DNA of 64,000 bases from Microbacterium paraoxydans. Its GTDB lineage: Bacteria > Actinomycetota > Actinomycetes > Actinomycetales > Microbacteriaceae. The position numbers and the translations under genes were made by a program. This document shows positions 26,957 through 35,385 of this stretch, in pieces (position 1 is the first letter of the stretch; the number at the start of each line of letters is the position of its first letter). The notes under the pieces are model-generated. The model was given only the letters and a program-made list of their open reading frames with translations. It ran no database searches and was not told the origin of the DNA. Location: NCBI RefSeq assembly GCF_019056515.1, contig NZ_CP064873.1, positions 1,302,001 through 1,366,000 of the forward strand, read 5' to 3'.

Positions 26957-28987
26957 TCAGAAGCGTCGACCTCCGGAGCGTCCGCGTCCGCCGCCGCGGG
27001 ATCCGCCTCCGCCGAAGCCGGAGCTGCGGAAGCCGCCCGAGGAGCGCCAGCCGCTGCTGCGCCGGGACGAGCCGCCGCCCCCGCCGCCGGCGAGCAGTCC
27101 GCCGATGATCCCGCCGAGGATGTCCCCGCCGATGCCGGAGCCGCCGGAACGGGACCCGGAGCCGCCGAAGACTCCGCCCCAGCCGTCGTCCGGATAGCCG
27201 CCGGGGGTGTATGCGCGGAGATCGGCCTCCGCGGCGGACGTGGCCTGGCGCGCGAGGTCGAGGGCGCGCTGGGCCTCGGCCAGGGCGTTCTCGACATTCG
27301 ACGTGCGCAGGGTGAGGGCCTGGGTCAACGCGGTGTCGGCGGTCGCCAGGCGCGTGCGGGCGGTGGAGCCCACGGTGCCGCGGCGCGTCTCGATGAACTC
27401 CCGGGCGGCCCGGATCTCGGAGGCCGCCTGGGCCAGGGTCTGCTCCAGGAGCTGCTGGGCCCGTCGGGCGCGCTCCACGGCTTCGTGTCCCTGCGCGATC
27501 GCGCCGTCGATCTGGGCGTTCGCCGCCGTGAGGGCGTCGAGGGCCCGCTGCGGGTTGCGTGGCGTGGCGACGAGGTCGGCCTGCGCCGTCTGCAGCTGTG
27601 CGGTCACCGTGTGGGACGCACTCGCCAGGGCGCCGGTCGGGTCGGGCAGCTGCGCCGCCGCAGCCACATCGCCCTGGAGCTCGGTGACGAGCGCCTGCGC
27701 CTGCGCCTCGACCCCGGTCAGCTCGGTGCCGAGCGCGGTGATCGCCTGGACCAGCTGCGCGGCCTGCGCCACGGCCTGCTCGGCCGTGCGGATCGCGAAC
27801 GCCGCCTCGCCCGAACGTCCGCTCGTCAGCGCCTGTGCTGCGGCATCGATCGCCCGATCGGCCAACGCCGCGCGCTCCTGGGCCTGCGCCGGGTTGTCCG
27901 TCACGGTGCTCAGGGCGGCCGGGTCGTAGGTCGCGGTGAGAGCAGCGAGGGAGGGAGCGGCCGAGGCGAGGAGCGGCGTCAGGTCGGCGCGCTCTCGTCG
28001 CACCCGCTCCAGCTCCTTCGGTGCGTTCTGCTCGAGCTGGCGCAGCTCGTCGAAGGCCTCGGTGTTGTCGTCGAGGATCTCGTCGATCTCGTCGGCCAGT
28101 CTGATGATGCGGATGTGCCACGCACGGCGGTCGTGGACGGAATCCTCGATCTCGTCGTCGAGCTTCTGCCGGAGGTCGAACGCCTCGGCGATCTTCGCCT
28201 TCGCCTCGTCGATGGCGCGGGAGAACTCCGCGGTCGCGCCCTCGCCGTACTGCGCCACGGCGAATCCCAGCTCCTCCCGGCTGGAGGTGATGGCGTCGTC
28301 CGCGCGCACGAGCGCGACGCCGGCCTGTTGCTCGACCTGGGCATCGGTGAGCGTGGAGAACGGATCGGCGGGATCCGGGGTCTCCGGCATGGCGCCTCGC
28401 TCGCGGATGGCTGCGGTGCGGCGTGCGCGTCGGACCAGAGCGACGACGAGCCAGACGAGCAGGGCGGCCGCGACCACCCCGACGACGATCAGCGTGACGC
28501 GGAGCGCTCCGGCGCCCCCGTCCCCCTGGATCTCGTCCGCGGCCAGCGTGATCGCGCCGACCCAGTCGCCGTCAGCCGCGAGGGGGACCATCTTGTCCTC
28601 GATGCTGTCGAGCTGGCTGAAGCTCACCGGGCCGTCGGGTGCAGCGGAGATGTAGTAGCTGCGCCCTTCGACCGCGATCGCGAGGAGATACTGCTCGGTA
28701 CCGATACCGTTCTTTTCGGCGACCGTGTCTGCCCAGGCGGGGCCGTCGCTCGGTTTGGTGAATTCGTCGACGAGCACCACGAATAGGTCGGTGTTGGAGT
28801 TGGCCGTCAGGTCTTTGAGCCTGGCTTCTACCGTGGCTTCCTCATCGGCGCTGAGAACGTCGGCTTGGTCGGTGACGTATCCGGAATCGAGCGTGAGCGG
28901 ATCAGTTGCGAAAGCGGCGGAAGCACTGAAAACTCCCGTCACGGCGGCCATGGCAAGTGCAGCCAGCGTAAGCCACCGTTTCGTCAT
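26957..28987 (-). CDS. TPM-domain membrane protein with long coiled-coil region and Gly/Ser-rich tail
   Basis: 676 residues. Signal peptide (LTLAALAMAAVTGVFSASAAFA), an extracytoplasmic TPM (formerly DUF477) domain starting LDSGYVTDQADVLS, one membrane helix at roughly residues 160-185, then about 420 residues of Ala/Gln-rich helical cytosolic sequence and a glycine/serine/arginine-rich C-terminus. The start at ATG 28987 follows GGAGGGAAC. TPM proteins are associated with membrane-protein quality control or phosphatase activity. Paired with pspA. The signal-peptide end of the gene is visibly poorer in GC than the rest. Confidence 0.85.
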   Translation of the reverse strand: MTKRWLTLAALAMAAVTGVFSASAAFATDPLTLDSGYVTDQADVLSADEEATVEARLKDLTANSNTDLFVVLVDEFTKPSDGPAWADTVAEKNGIGTEQYLLAIAVEGRSYYISAAPDGPVSFSQLDSIEDKMVPLAADGDWVGAITLAADEIQGDGGAGALRVTLIVVGVVAAALLVWLVVALVRRARRTAAIRERGAMPETPDPADPFSTLTDAQVEQQAGVALVRADDAITSSREELGFAVAQYGEGATAEFSRAIDEAKAKIAEAFDLRQKLDDEIEDSVHDRRAWHIRIIRLADEIDEILDDNTEAFDELRQLEQNAPKELERVRRERADLTPLLASAAPSLAALTATYDPAALSTVTDNPAQAQERAALADRAIDAAAQALTSGRSGEAAFAIRTAEQAVAQAAQLVQAITALGTELTGVEAQAQALVTELQGDVAAAAQLPDPTGALASASHTVTAQLQTAQADLVATPRNPQRALDALTAANAQIDGAIAQGHEAVERARRAQQLLEQTLAQAASEIRAAREFIETRRGTVGSTARTRLATADTALTQALTLRTSNVENALAEAQRALDLARQATSAAEADLRAYTPGGYPDDGWGGVFGGSGSRSGGSGIGGDILGGIIGGLLAGGGGGGSSRRSSGWRSSGGFRSSGFGGGGSRGGGRGRSGGRRF

Positions 28988-29043
28988 CGTGTTCCCTCCG
29001 ACTGGCAGCAGAGCCCCATGCCATGAGTCTATGCGTTGATGAA

Positions 29044-29340
29044 CTACCCCCGCATTGCGAGGAGGGCCTCGGCGTTGGGATCTAATCGCGGAGTCGCGTC
29101 CCACAGTGCAACAATCGGCTCATATCGCTTGATGAAGGCGTGGTAGTTCAGCCGCCCGAGGGAGGCCAGACGCTCGTCGGACAGTGGTTCTCCGGCGAGA
29201 AGTTGGTCGATCGCCTCTTCTGCTTGCGACGCCTGAATCAACAAGCAGAGGTCGTCGAAGAGCTCTCTTGTGTGACCCATGTCCTCCCATGGTCGCAGGC
29301 CTGCTTCGGGCGCGGGCAGGTTCCATGTAGATTCGCGCAT
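29044..29340 (-). CDS. Small acidic cytosolic protein, unknown function
   Basis: 98-99 residues with no signal peptide or membrane segment; Leu-rich and predicted helical (ELFDDLCLLIQASQAEEAIDQ, LASLGRLNYHAFIKRY). I do not recognise a family. Its ATG (29338-29340) lies one base after the stop of the upstream secreted-protein frame, in the arrangement TGACATG, and its AGGAGGA ribosome site is inside that gene, so [11 protein letters not shown] of the two is coupled. Base composition is lower in GC than the neighbours. An immunity or chaperone role for the secreted partner is speculation. Confidence 0.6.
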   Translation of the reverse strand: MRESTWNLPAPEAGLRPWEDMGHTRELFDDLCLLIQASQAEEAIDQLLAGEPLSDERLASLGRLNYHAFIKRYEPIVALWDATPRLDPNAEALLAMRG

Positions 29341-29341
29341 G

Positions 29342-29756
29342 TCAGAAATGCTGTCCTCCTGGCCGGCAGCGGGTGGGGCTAAAGGGCACCGATGCTGAAC
29401 CGATGATTCCGTCAATCTTCACTCGCACCATTACTGAGCCTGCGCCGCTCGGCCAAGTTGACGTGATGGTACCCGTGGAGCCGATCCCGAAGCTCCCATT
29501 CGTGGAGACGTTTGAGGTCCGGTGCCAGGCTCCGTTGTTCACCGAATAGTACGCAGGTAGAGAGGCGTTCTTTCGCGCTCCGTCCGTGCTGCCGTGAAAG
29601 GCCACGTAGTGGCCGCCATTACTGGCTGTGCACCGCTGCCCCCAGACCAGTATCTGGAACCGCGAGCACTGAGATTGACAGGATAAGGGCAAGAGCAGCA
29701 GCGATCCCGCCGCGCCTTTTGCGCTTAGAAGCTACGAGATCCGAAACGAGTTCCAT
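29342..29756 (-). pseudogene. Small secreted protein gene broken by a +1 frameshift in a C5/G5 run
   Basis: From ATG 29756 (after GAGGGG) the frame encodes a clear signal peptide: KRKRRGG, then AAALALILSISVLAV, and stops after 45 codons. A second frame then runs to 29342 and encodes about 95 residues of Gly/Ser/Thr/Asn-rich extracellular-type sequence (TASNGGHYVAFHG, YYSVNNGAWHRTSN, GTITSTWPSGAGSVMVRV). Removing one base from the run of five at 29639-29643 joins them into one protein of about 137 residues with two cysteines in the mature part. Could be a true mutation, phase variation or a sequencing error. No family recognised. Confidence 0.6.
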
Positions 29757-29926
29757 AATGATTCCCCTCACTGAGAGCTGGAAGCTAATGAGTGAAATGT
29801 TAGCGAGGGAAGCCGCGAGTGGCTGTAGGGCAAATGGGGGACAGAAGCGAGTTGCCTAGTCCGACGCGACAACACTCGCGCACGTTTCGGCGTTCGCCCT
29901 CAGCGGAGACACATACGCTGGAAGGC

Positions 29927-30766
29927 ATGGACGACAGGTACGGATCCGACGTGCTGGCAGCGGGCTGGCGCGAGCGCGGCGTGAAGCCGGTGCCGCAGGT
30001 GCCCGCCGAGGTCGACCTCGTGGTCGAGGTCGCGGCGGACGGATTCTGCGGCGCCGTGACGAAGGTGCAGGGCGGTGCCGTGGAGCTCGAGGACCGCGTC
30101 GGGCGACGGCGGCTGTTCCCCCTCGGCGGCGGCTTCCTCATCGACGGGGCACCGGTGCGCCTCACGGCGCCGGCGGCGTCGGCACAGGGCCCTCGTCGCA
30201 CCGCCTCCGGCTCCTTCGCCGTGGCGGATCAGCGGGCGCGGACGGCGCTGCCCAGCCGCATCCTCGTCGAGGGGCGGCACGACGCCGAGCTCGTGGAGAA
30301 GGTATGGGGGGCCGACCTGCGTGTCGAAGGCGTCGTCGTCGAGTACATCCAGGGCGTGGACCTCCTCGACGACCTCCTCGCGGCGGAGCCGCCGAGTGCG
30401 CGCCGGCGGTACGGCGTCCTCGTCGACCATCTCGTGCCCGGGTCGAAGGAGTCCCGTATCGCCGAGGCGGTGGCCCGCGGACCGCACGGTCGCCATGTCC
30501 GTATCGTCGGACACCCGTTCGTCGACGTCTGGCAGTGCGTCACCCCTCGGGCCCTCGGCATCGCGGCGTGGCCCGAGATCCCGCGCGGCGTCGACTGGAA
30601 GACGGGCATCTGCCGTGCCTTCGGCTGGCCGCACGAGACGCAGGCCGACACGGCCAGGGCCTGGCAGCACATCCTGTCGAAGGTGACGACCTACCGCGAC
30701 CTCGAGCCCGCGCTCCTCGGCCGGGTGGAAGAGCTGATCGACTTCGTCACCGAGCCCGCGGGCTGA
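29927..30766 (+). CDS. DUF3097 family protein
   Basis: 279 residues, the usual length of this actinobacterial family of unknown function. The N-terminus MDDRYGSDVLAAGW, the SGSFAVADQRARTALPSRILVEGRHDAELVEKVWGDDL-like central part (here GADL) and the C-terminal GVDWKTGICRAFGWPH are family features; the VEGRHDAEL stretch resembles a Toprim fold. The ATG at 29927 is preceded by GGAAGG-like sequence. 41 bases before trmB, so probably co-transcribed. Confidence 0.85.
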   Translation: MDDRYGSDVLAAGWRERGVKPVPQVPAEVDLVVEVAADGFCGAVTKVQGGAVELEDRVGRRRLFPLGGGFLIDGAPVRLTAPAASAQGPRRTASGSFAVADQRARTALPSRILVEGRHDAELVEKVWGADLRVEGVVVEYIQGVDLLDDLLAAEPPSARRRYGVLVDHLVPGSKESRIAEAVARGPHGRHVRIVGHPFVDVWQCVTPRALGIAAWPEIPRGVDWKTGICRAFGWPHETQADTARAWQHILSKVTTYRDLEPALLGRVEELIDFVTEPAG

Positions 30767-30807
30767 CCGCGTCCGGCGGCGGCGGCCCCGGCGGCTACCC
30801 TGGATCC

Positions 30808-31533
30808 ATGCCCGAACCGCGTACCTTCCGCGACGAGCCGGTGTCCTTCGTGCGTCGGAGCGGCCGGATGTCCGAGGCGCAGGAGCGCGCCTTCAGCGAC
30901 CTCGCCCCGCGCTATCTGCTGGATGTCCCGCGCGCCGTGGCATGGACCTCCGTGCACCCCGAGGCGCGGTTCGACGTCGCCGCCGAGTACGGCAGGGAGG
31001 CGGACCTCTTCGTCGAGATCGGCTCCGGCCAGGGGCATGCAATCGTCGCCGCCGCATCGAGCCGGCCGCACGACGACTTCCTCGCCGTCGAGGTCTTCCG
31101 CGCGGGCCTCGCCCGGACCATGCTCGACGCCGACCGTGCGGGTGCACAGAACCTCCGCGTCGTGGAGGCCAACGCGCCGGAGGTGCTCTCCTCGTACCTG
31201 CCGGAGGCCGCGGCGGCCGAGGTGTGGATCTTCTTCCCCGATCCGTGGCACAAGAAGCGCCACACGAAACGTCGTCTGGTGCGGCCCGGATTCGGTGACA
31301 CGGCGGCCAGGGCGCTGCGCGACGGCGGCCTCCTGCGGCTCGCGACCGACTGGGAGGACTATGCGCTCCAGATGCGGGAGGTGCTCGACGCCGAGCCCCT
31401 GTTCGAGCGGGCCTTCGAGGGCGACTGGGCCGAGCGGTTCGACGGTCGGGTCATGACCGCGTTCGAGCGGAAGGGTCTCGCGAAGGGGCGCGATATCCGC
31501 GACCTCGTGTACCGCCGACGGGATCGTGCATGA
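30808..31533 (+). CDS. trmB: tRNA (guanine-N7-)-methyltransferase TrmB
   Basis: 241 residues. Makes m7G46 in tRNA from S-adenosylmethionine. The SAM-binding motif VEIGSGQGHAIV, the acidic AVEVFRAG, and the signature VWIFFPDPWHKKRHTKRRLV are intact. The start at ATG 30808 is chosen over longer in-frame possibilities because it matches the family N-terminus. Stop overlaps the next ATG by 4 bases. Confidence 0.95.
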   Translation: MPEPRTFRDEPVSFVRRSGRMSEAQERAFSDLAPRYLLDVPRAVAWTSVHPEARFDVAAEYGREADLFVEIGSGQGHAIVAAASSRPHDDFLAVEVFRAGLARTMLDADRAGAQNLRVVEANAPEVLSSYLPEAAAAEVWIFFPDPWHKKRHTKRRLVRPGFGDTAARALRDGGLLRLATDWEDYALQMREVLDAEPLFERAFEGDWAERFDGRVMTAFERKGLAKGRDIRDLVYRRRDRA

Positions 31534-32381
31534 CGCAGGCCCCTCCGAGCGCGCCCGTGGGGGTGCGCCTCGTCCCGGCGGCGCTGGTGTGTGCGGCCGC
31601 CCCGGCCTTCTTCGTCGTGGCGTTGCCCTGGCTCGGTTGGCTGCTGCTGGCGCTGGGCGTCGGTGCCGCTCTGTTCGTGGAGCGCCGCGGCGAGCCGCTC
31701 ACCGGGGCCGACGGGTCCCGGCAGCCATCGCTCACGCGAGACCTCTCGCTGATCGCGCTCGGCATGCTCATCGTGAGTGTCATCCCGCTCGCGGCGGAGC
31801 TGGACAACCTGGCCATGCTGCGCTTCACGCTCGCGCTCGGCGGCGCGGTGCTGGTGCCGTATCTGGTCTCGCGGTTCGTCTATCGCGACCGGGCGATCCG
31901 GTTCCCCTGGCGCACCGGGCAGCGCTGGGGAGTGCTCCACTGGGGCTGGCTCGTCGCGGTGCTGGTGCTCGGCTGGCTGATCCTGCCCTTCTACTTCATC
32001 ACCAGCGGCGTCTATCAGAACTGGCCCGTGGTGGACACGCCCGATCTCATCGCGCGGCTGTTCGTCGGCGTCGGCGCCGTCGGCATCTGGGATGAGCTGT
32101 TCTTCATCTGCACCGTCTTCGCGCTGCTGCGGCGCCATTTCCCCGATGCGCTCGCGAACGTGCTGCAGGCCGTCGTGTTCGTCTCCTTCCTCTGGGAGCT
32201 CGGGTACCGCGAATGGGGCCCGCTGCTGACCATCCCGTTCGCGCTCCTGCAGGGATTCATCTTCCTCCGGACGCACTCGCTGGCCTACGTCGTCACGGTG
32301 CACCTCCTCTTCGACGCGGTCGTCTTCGCCGTCCTCGTCCACGCCCACAACCCCGGGCTCCTGCCGATCTTCCTCGTGTGA
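31530..32381 (+). CDS. CPBP-like (CAAX-protease/Abi fold) membrane protein
   Basis: 283 residues with about eight hydrophobic segments. Candidate CPBP motifs are GIWDELFFIC (acidic pair), FVSFLWELGYREW and VTVHLLFDAVV (His). The canonical EExxxR first motif is not well preserved: it reads DELFFIC without the Arg, so peptidase activity is doubtful. Coupled to trmB through a 4-base overlap. Could be another polytopic family. Confidence 0.6.
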   Translation: MTQAPPSAPVGVRLVPAALVCAAAPAFFVVALPWLGWLLLALGVGAALFVERRGEPLTGADGSRQPSLTRDLSLIALGMLIVSVIPLAAELDNLAMLRFTLALGGAVLVPYLVSRFVYRDRAIRFPWRTGQRWGVLHWGWLVAVLVLGWLILPFYFITSGVYQNWPVVDTPDLIARLFVGVGAVGIWDELFFICTVFALLRRHFPDALANVLQAVVFVSFLWELGYREWGPLLTIPFALLQGFIFLRTHSLAYVVTVHLLFDAVVFAVLVHAHNPGLLPIFLV

Positions 32382-32420
32382 CGGGGTGACTTCCCGGGCG
32401 TCAGCGGCCACACTCGATGC

Positions 32421-33497
32421 ATGGCCGAGTGGGTGCTGCACGTCGACATGGATCAGTTCATCGCCGCGGTCGAGGTGCGGCGTCGGCCGGAGCTGGCCGG
32501 GCGGCCGATCATCGTCGGGGGCCGCGGTGATCCGACCGAGCGGGCAGTCGTCTCGACGGCGTCGTACGAGGCGCGTGCGTTCGGCATCGGGTCGGGGATG
32601 CCACTGAAGATCGCGGCGCGCAAGGCACCGGAGGACGCGGTGTTCCTGCCGGTGGATCACGCGGAGTACGAGCGGGCCTCCGAGGAGGTGATGACGGCGT
32701 TGCGGACCCTGCCGGACGTGGTGCTGGAGGTGCTCGGATGGGACGAGTGCTTCCTCGGCGTCGCGACCGACGATCCGGAGGGCGTCGCGCGGGCCGCGCA
32801 GCGGGCGGTGGAGGAGGCCTCGGGCCTGCACTGCTCGGTCGGCGTGGGCGACAACAAGGTGCGCGCGAAGATCGCGACGGAGTTCGGCAAGCCGCACGGC
32901 GTCTTCCGGCTGACCGCCGACAACTGGTTCGCCGTGATGGGCGACCGGCCCACCCGCGATCTCTGGGGCGTGGGGCCGAAGGTGCAGAAGCGGCTCGCGG
33001 CACACGGCATCGCCACGGTGCGCGAACTCGCGGCGGCGGACGAGGAGACCCTCGTCACGGAGTTCGGCCCCAAGATGGGGCGGTGGTATCTCGGCCTGGG
33101 CTCCGGGCTGGGGCCGCGGATCGTCGACGACACTCCGTGGGTGGCTCGGAGCCACAGCCGGGAGACCACGTATCAGCAGAACCTCACGACACCTGAGGCG
33201 GTGCAGGACGCGCTGCGGGAGCTCGCGGGACACGCGTTCGACGACTGCGCCGCCGAGGGGCGCCCGGTCATGCGGGTGCATCTCAAGGTGCGGTACGCCC
33301 CGTTCGAGACGAGGACCTTCGGCCGGAAGCTCCCGGCTCCCACGGCGGATCGAGAGGACGTGGTCGCGATGGCGCTCGCGCTCGGTGAGACTCTCGACCC
33401 CGCCCGGGAAGTGCGTCTGCTCGGCGTCCGTGCCGAGATGACCATGCCCGACGAGCCGGACGGCGTCGAACGCACCCCCGTGCGCGGTCGCATCTGA
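32421..33497 (+). CDS. dinB: Y-family DNA polymerase IV, DinB2/DinP type
   Basis: 358 residues. Error-prone translesion polymerase. Catalytic acidic residues lie in VLHVDMDQF (Asp9, Asp11) and LGWDECFLG (Asp-Glu); the finger segment STASYEARAFGIGSGMPL and the WGVGPKVQKRLAAHGI helix-hairpin-helix are intact. The C-terminus lacks an obvious beta-clamp-binding peptide. At the steric-gate position, normally Phe or Tyr, it has Ile14, as in the mycobacterial DinB2 class that carries Leu14 and incorporates ribonucleotides. Single-gene unit, convergent with the RidA gene. Confidence 0.9.
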   Translation: MAEWVLHVDMDQFIAAVEVRRRPELAGRPIIVGGRGDPTERAVVSTASYEARAFGIGSGMPLKIAARKAPEDAVFLPVDHAEYERASEEVMTALRTLPDVVLEVLGWDECFLGVATDDPEGVARAAQRAVEEASGLHCSVGVGDNKVRAKIATEFGKPHGVFRLTADNWFAVMGDRPTRDLWGVGPKVQKRLAAHGIATVRELAAADEETLVTEFGPKMGRWYLGLGSGLGPRIVDDTPWVARSHSRETTYQQNLTTPEAVQDALRELAGHAFDDCAAEGRPVMRVHLKVRYAPFETRTFGRKLPAPTADREDVVAMALALGETLDPAREVRLLGVRAEMTMPDEPDGVERTPVRGRI

Positions 33498-33498
33498 C

Positions 33499-33900
33499 TC
33501 AGTCGCGGATGGTCGCGGCGATCGCGCTCACCTCGATGAGGGCTCCGGGCACGCCCAGGCTCGCCACCCGGGCGGCGGTGACCAGTGGCGGGGCGCCGTC
33601 CCTGGCGAGGGTGGCGGCCACGGCGCCGTACGCCGCGCGCAGATCGGCATCCTGATCGATGAGGATGGTCCAGCTCACGACGTCGTCGAGCGTCGCCCCC
33701 GCCGACTCCAGCGCGACCCGGGCGTTGTCGAGAGCGCGAAGCGCCTGCGCCCCCACGTCCGGGGAGACGACGGCGCCGGAGGCGTCGACGCCGTTCTGCC
33801 CTCCGATGTAGACGGTGGTCGCGCCAGGAGGGATGACGGCGGCATGGCTGAAGGCGGGGCTGCGGACGAGGTCGTCCGGCTGCAGGAAGGTGATGTCCAT
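33499..33900 (-). CDS. RidA (YjgF/YER057c/UK114) family protein
   Basis: 133 residues, full-length trimeric RidA fold. GQNGVDASGAVVSPDVGAQALRALDNA and the C-terminal ARVASLGVPGALIEVSAIAA match; the arginine of RVAS is at the position used by active enamine/imine deaminases. Start at ATG 33900 gives a normal N-terminus (DITFLQPDDL). It follows the MscS gene on the same strand after 43 bases. Confidence 0.88.
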   Translation of the reverse strand: MDITFLQPDDLVRSPAFSHAAVIPPGATTVYIGGQNGVDASGAVVSPDVGAQALRALDNARVALESAGATLDDVVSWTILIDQDADLRAAYGAVAATLARDGAPPLVTAARVASLGVPGALIEVSAIAATIRD

Positions 33901-33943
33901 GCGCAGATCATGCCCGAGGGCACCGACATCGCGCACCCCGTTC

Positions 33944-34777
33944 TCACACGGCGTCGGACGGCACGAGGGGTGGCGGGGCCGGGACGCTGGTGACCGTGCC
34001 GGTCGTGCCGAGAGCGCCGAGGGCGTCGAAGACGGCGACCACGACCGCGGCGCTGACGAGGGCGCCGTGCAGCGGGTGGTGCCAGAACTGCAGGCGGGCG
34101 ATCAGCCGGTCTCCGCTCACGCCGACCACGAGCGCCCGCACGCCCTCGTGCCGGTGCACGCCCTCCGCCGTCCGCGCGGCGTCGACGAGCGGTGCGAGCA
34201 CGCCGTCGATCCCGGTCGTCCCGTCCCGTCGCACCCTGACCTCCACCTCGCTGCGCCGGGCTCCGCGGGTGGAGTCGTTGACCACGGGGTCGGAGAGCAG
34301 CCGCGCGTTGGGGATGTGCAGGGTGCGCCCGTCGACCGTGTGCAGGATCACCGCGCGGGCGTTGAGCTCGGTCACCGTCCCCGCGATCACGGAGTCCAGC
34401 GCCTCCACGACGATCTCGTCTCCGATGCGGACCGTCTGCCGTGCCTGCAGCAGCACCCCGGCCGCGAAGTTGTCGGCCACACCGCGGAGGACGAGGATCG
34501 CGACGATGCCGAGGATGACGACGATCGCGAGCAGGGGCTGCACGTTGGCGCCGAGCATCGCGAGCGCGATGCCGAAGCCCAGCAGGAGGATGGCGTAGCC
34601 GACGAACTGCGCGATGGCCGTCCCGACGGCGGGGGAGATCCCGGGTGCACGCCGGAGCAGGGCGATGGTGCCCCGGCGTGCGAACCGCGAGATGATCCAG
34701 GTGGCGAGGGCGACGAGCAGGGCGAGCAGGAGCTGCCACCAGTCGATGTCGGTGGGCAGCAGATCCTGCACGTCCAT
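33944..34777 (-). CDS. Small mechanosensitive ion channel (MscS family)
   Basis: 277 residues. Three or four N-terminal membrane segments, with the pore-lining helix around AILVLRGVADNFAAGVLLQARQ, then the beta domain (VRIGDEIVVEALDSVIAGTVTELNARAVILHTVDGRTLHIPNARLL) and the alpha/beta C-terminal domain. Releases solutes upon membrane tension. It is downstream of the SHOCT gene (38 bases) and thus probably governed by the palindrome at 35292. Confidence 0.9.
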   Translation of the reverse strand: MDVQDLLPTDIDWWQLLLALLVALATWIISRFARRGTIALLRRAPGISPAVGTAIAQFVGYAILLLGFGIALAMLGANVQPLLAIVVILGIVAILVLRGVADNFAAGVLLQARQTVRIGDEIVVEALDSVIAGTVTELNARAVILHTVDGRTLHIPNARLLSDPVVNDSTRGARRSEVEVRVRRDGTTGIDGVLAPLVDAARTAEGVHRHEGVRALVVGVSGDRLIARLQFWHHPLHGALVSAAVVVAVFDALGALGTTGTVTSVPAPPPLVPSDAV

Positions 34778-34815
34778 GCCGCGGGCTCCTCGCGATGGTG
34801 GGGCGGGCCCTGGGC

Positions 34816-35202
34816 CTACTGCAGCGCCTTCGCCTTGATGAGGGAGTACTCGTCCGGCGTGATGGTGCCGGCGTCCAGGAGCGCCTTCGCCTTGGCGATC
34901 TCCTCGCTCGGGCTGCTGCCGGCGACCTGCTGGATGTAGGCGTTCGCGGCCTCTTGTGCCCGACGGGCCTCGGCGCTGCTGCGTTCGGCCATGCCGTTGC
35001 CGCGGGCGATGAGGTAGACGAGGGCGGTGAGGAACGGCACGAAGATCAGGAAGAAGATCCACACGGCCTTCCACCAGCCGCTCAGCTTGTGATCGCGGAA
35101 CAGGTCTCCGATGATCGCGAACAGAGCGAAGAGATACGCGGTGAAGGCGAAGATCCACAGGAACCACCAGATGATGTCCCAGAACGATGCCCAAAATCCC
35201 AT
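34816..35202 (-). CDS. PLDc_N/SHOCT-domain membrane protein
   Basis: 128 residues. Two membrane segments with the PLDc_N (cardiolipin-synthase N-terminal-like) pattern (FWDIIWWFLWIFAFTAYLFALF; GWWKAVWIFFLIFVPFLTALVYLI ARG), then a linker and a C-terminal SHOCT motif (EEIAKAKALLDAGTITPDEYSLIKAKAL). SHOCT domains are short oligomerisation modules. The ATG at 35202 follows AAAGGAG. A -10-like TATGGT (minus strand, 35247-35252) and the TTCACCCGGGTGA palindrome lie upstream, shared with the divergent sulP gene. Confidence 0.85.
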   Translation of the reverse strand: MGFWASFWDIIWWFLWIFAFTAYLFALFAIIGDLFRDHKLSGWWKAVWIFFLIFVPFLTALVYLIARGNGMAERSSAEARRAQEAANAYIQQVAGSSPSEEIAKAKALLDAGTITPDEYSLIKAKALQ

Positions 35203-35291
35203 GACTGCTCCTTTCTCGGTGCCGCCGTCGCCGGGGGCACGCTCGGACCATACCGGCGGGCGCGGTCGCTGCGCACCGCTTCCGTCGGGAG

Positions 35292-35305
35292 TTCACCCGG
35301 GTGAC
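35292..35305. promoter_or_regulatory. Type-1 palindromic operator, between SHOCT-mscS and sulP
   Basis: TTCACCCGGGTGAC, a near-perfect palindrome (half-site TTCACCC). It lies in the divergent region. Its centre is 46.5 bases upstream of a TATGGT -10 (minus strand, 35252-35247) for the SHOCT gene and 56.5 bases upstream of a TACGCT -10 (35355-35360) for sulP. This is activator-like placement for both directions. The same site recurs at 37025, 43257 and 46922. Confidence 0.65.
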
Positions 35306-35385
35306 TCACGGCCCGTCCGGTGTCCCCGGAGGGTCGCTGCGGGAGCGTCGGCAGTACGCTTCCCTCGACGGCGGAGGGAGCCCCC

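Noticed and set aside
31530..32381. Annotation as an active CAAX protease
   Set aside because: The EExxxR motif is not intact, so only a CPBP-like fold is claimed.
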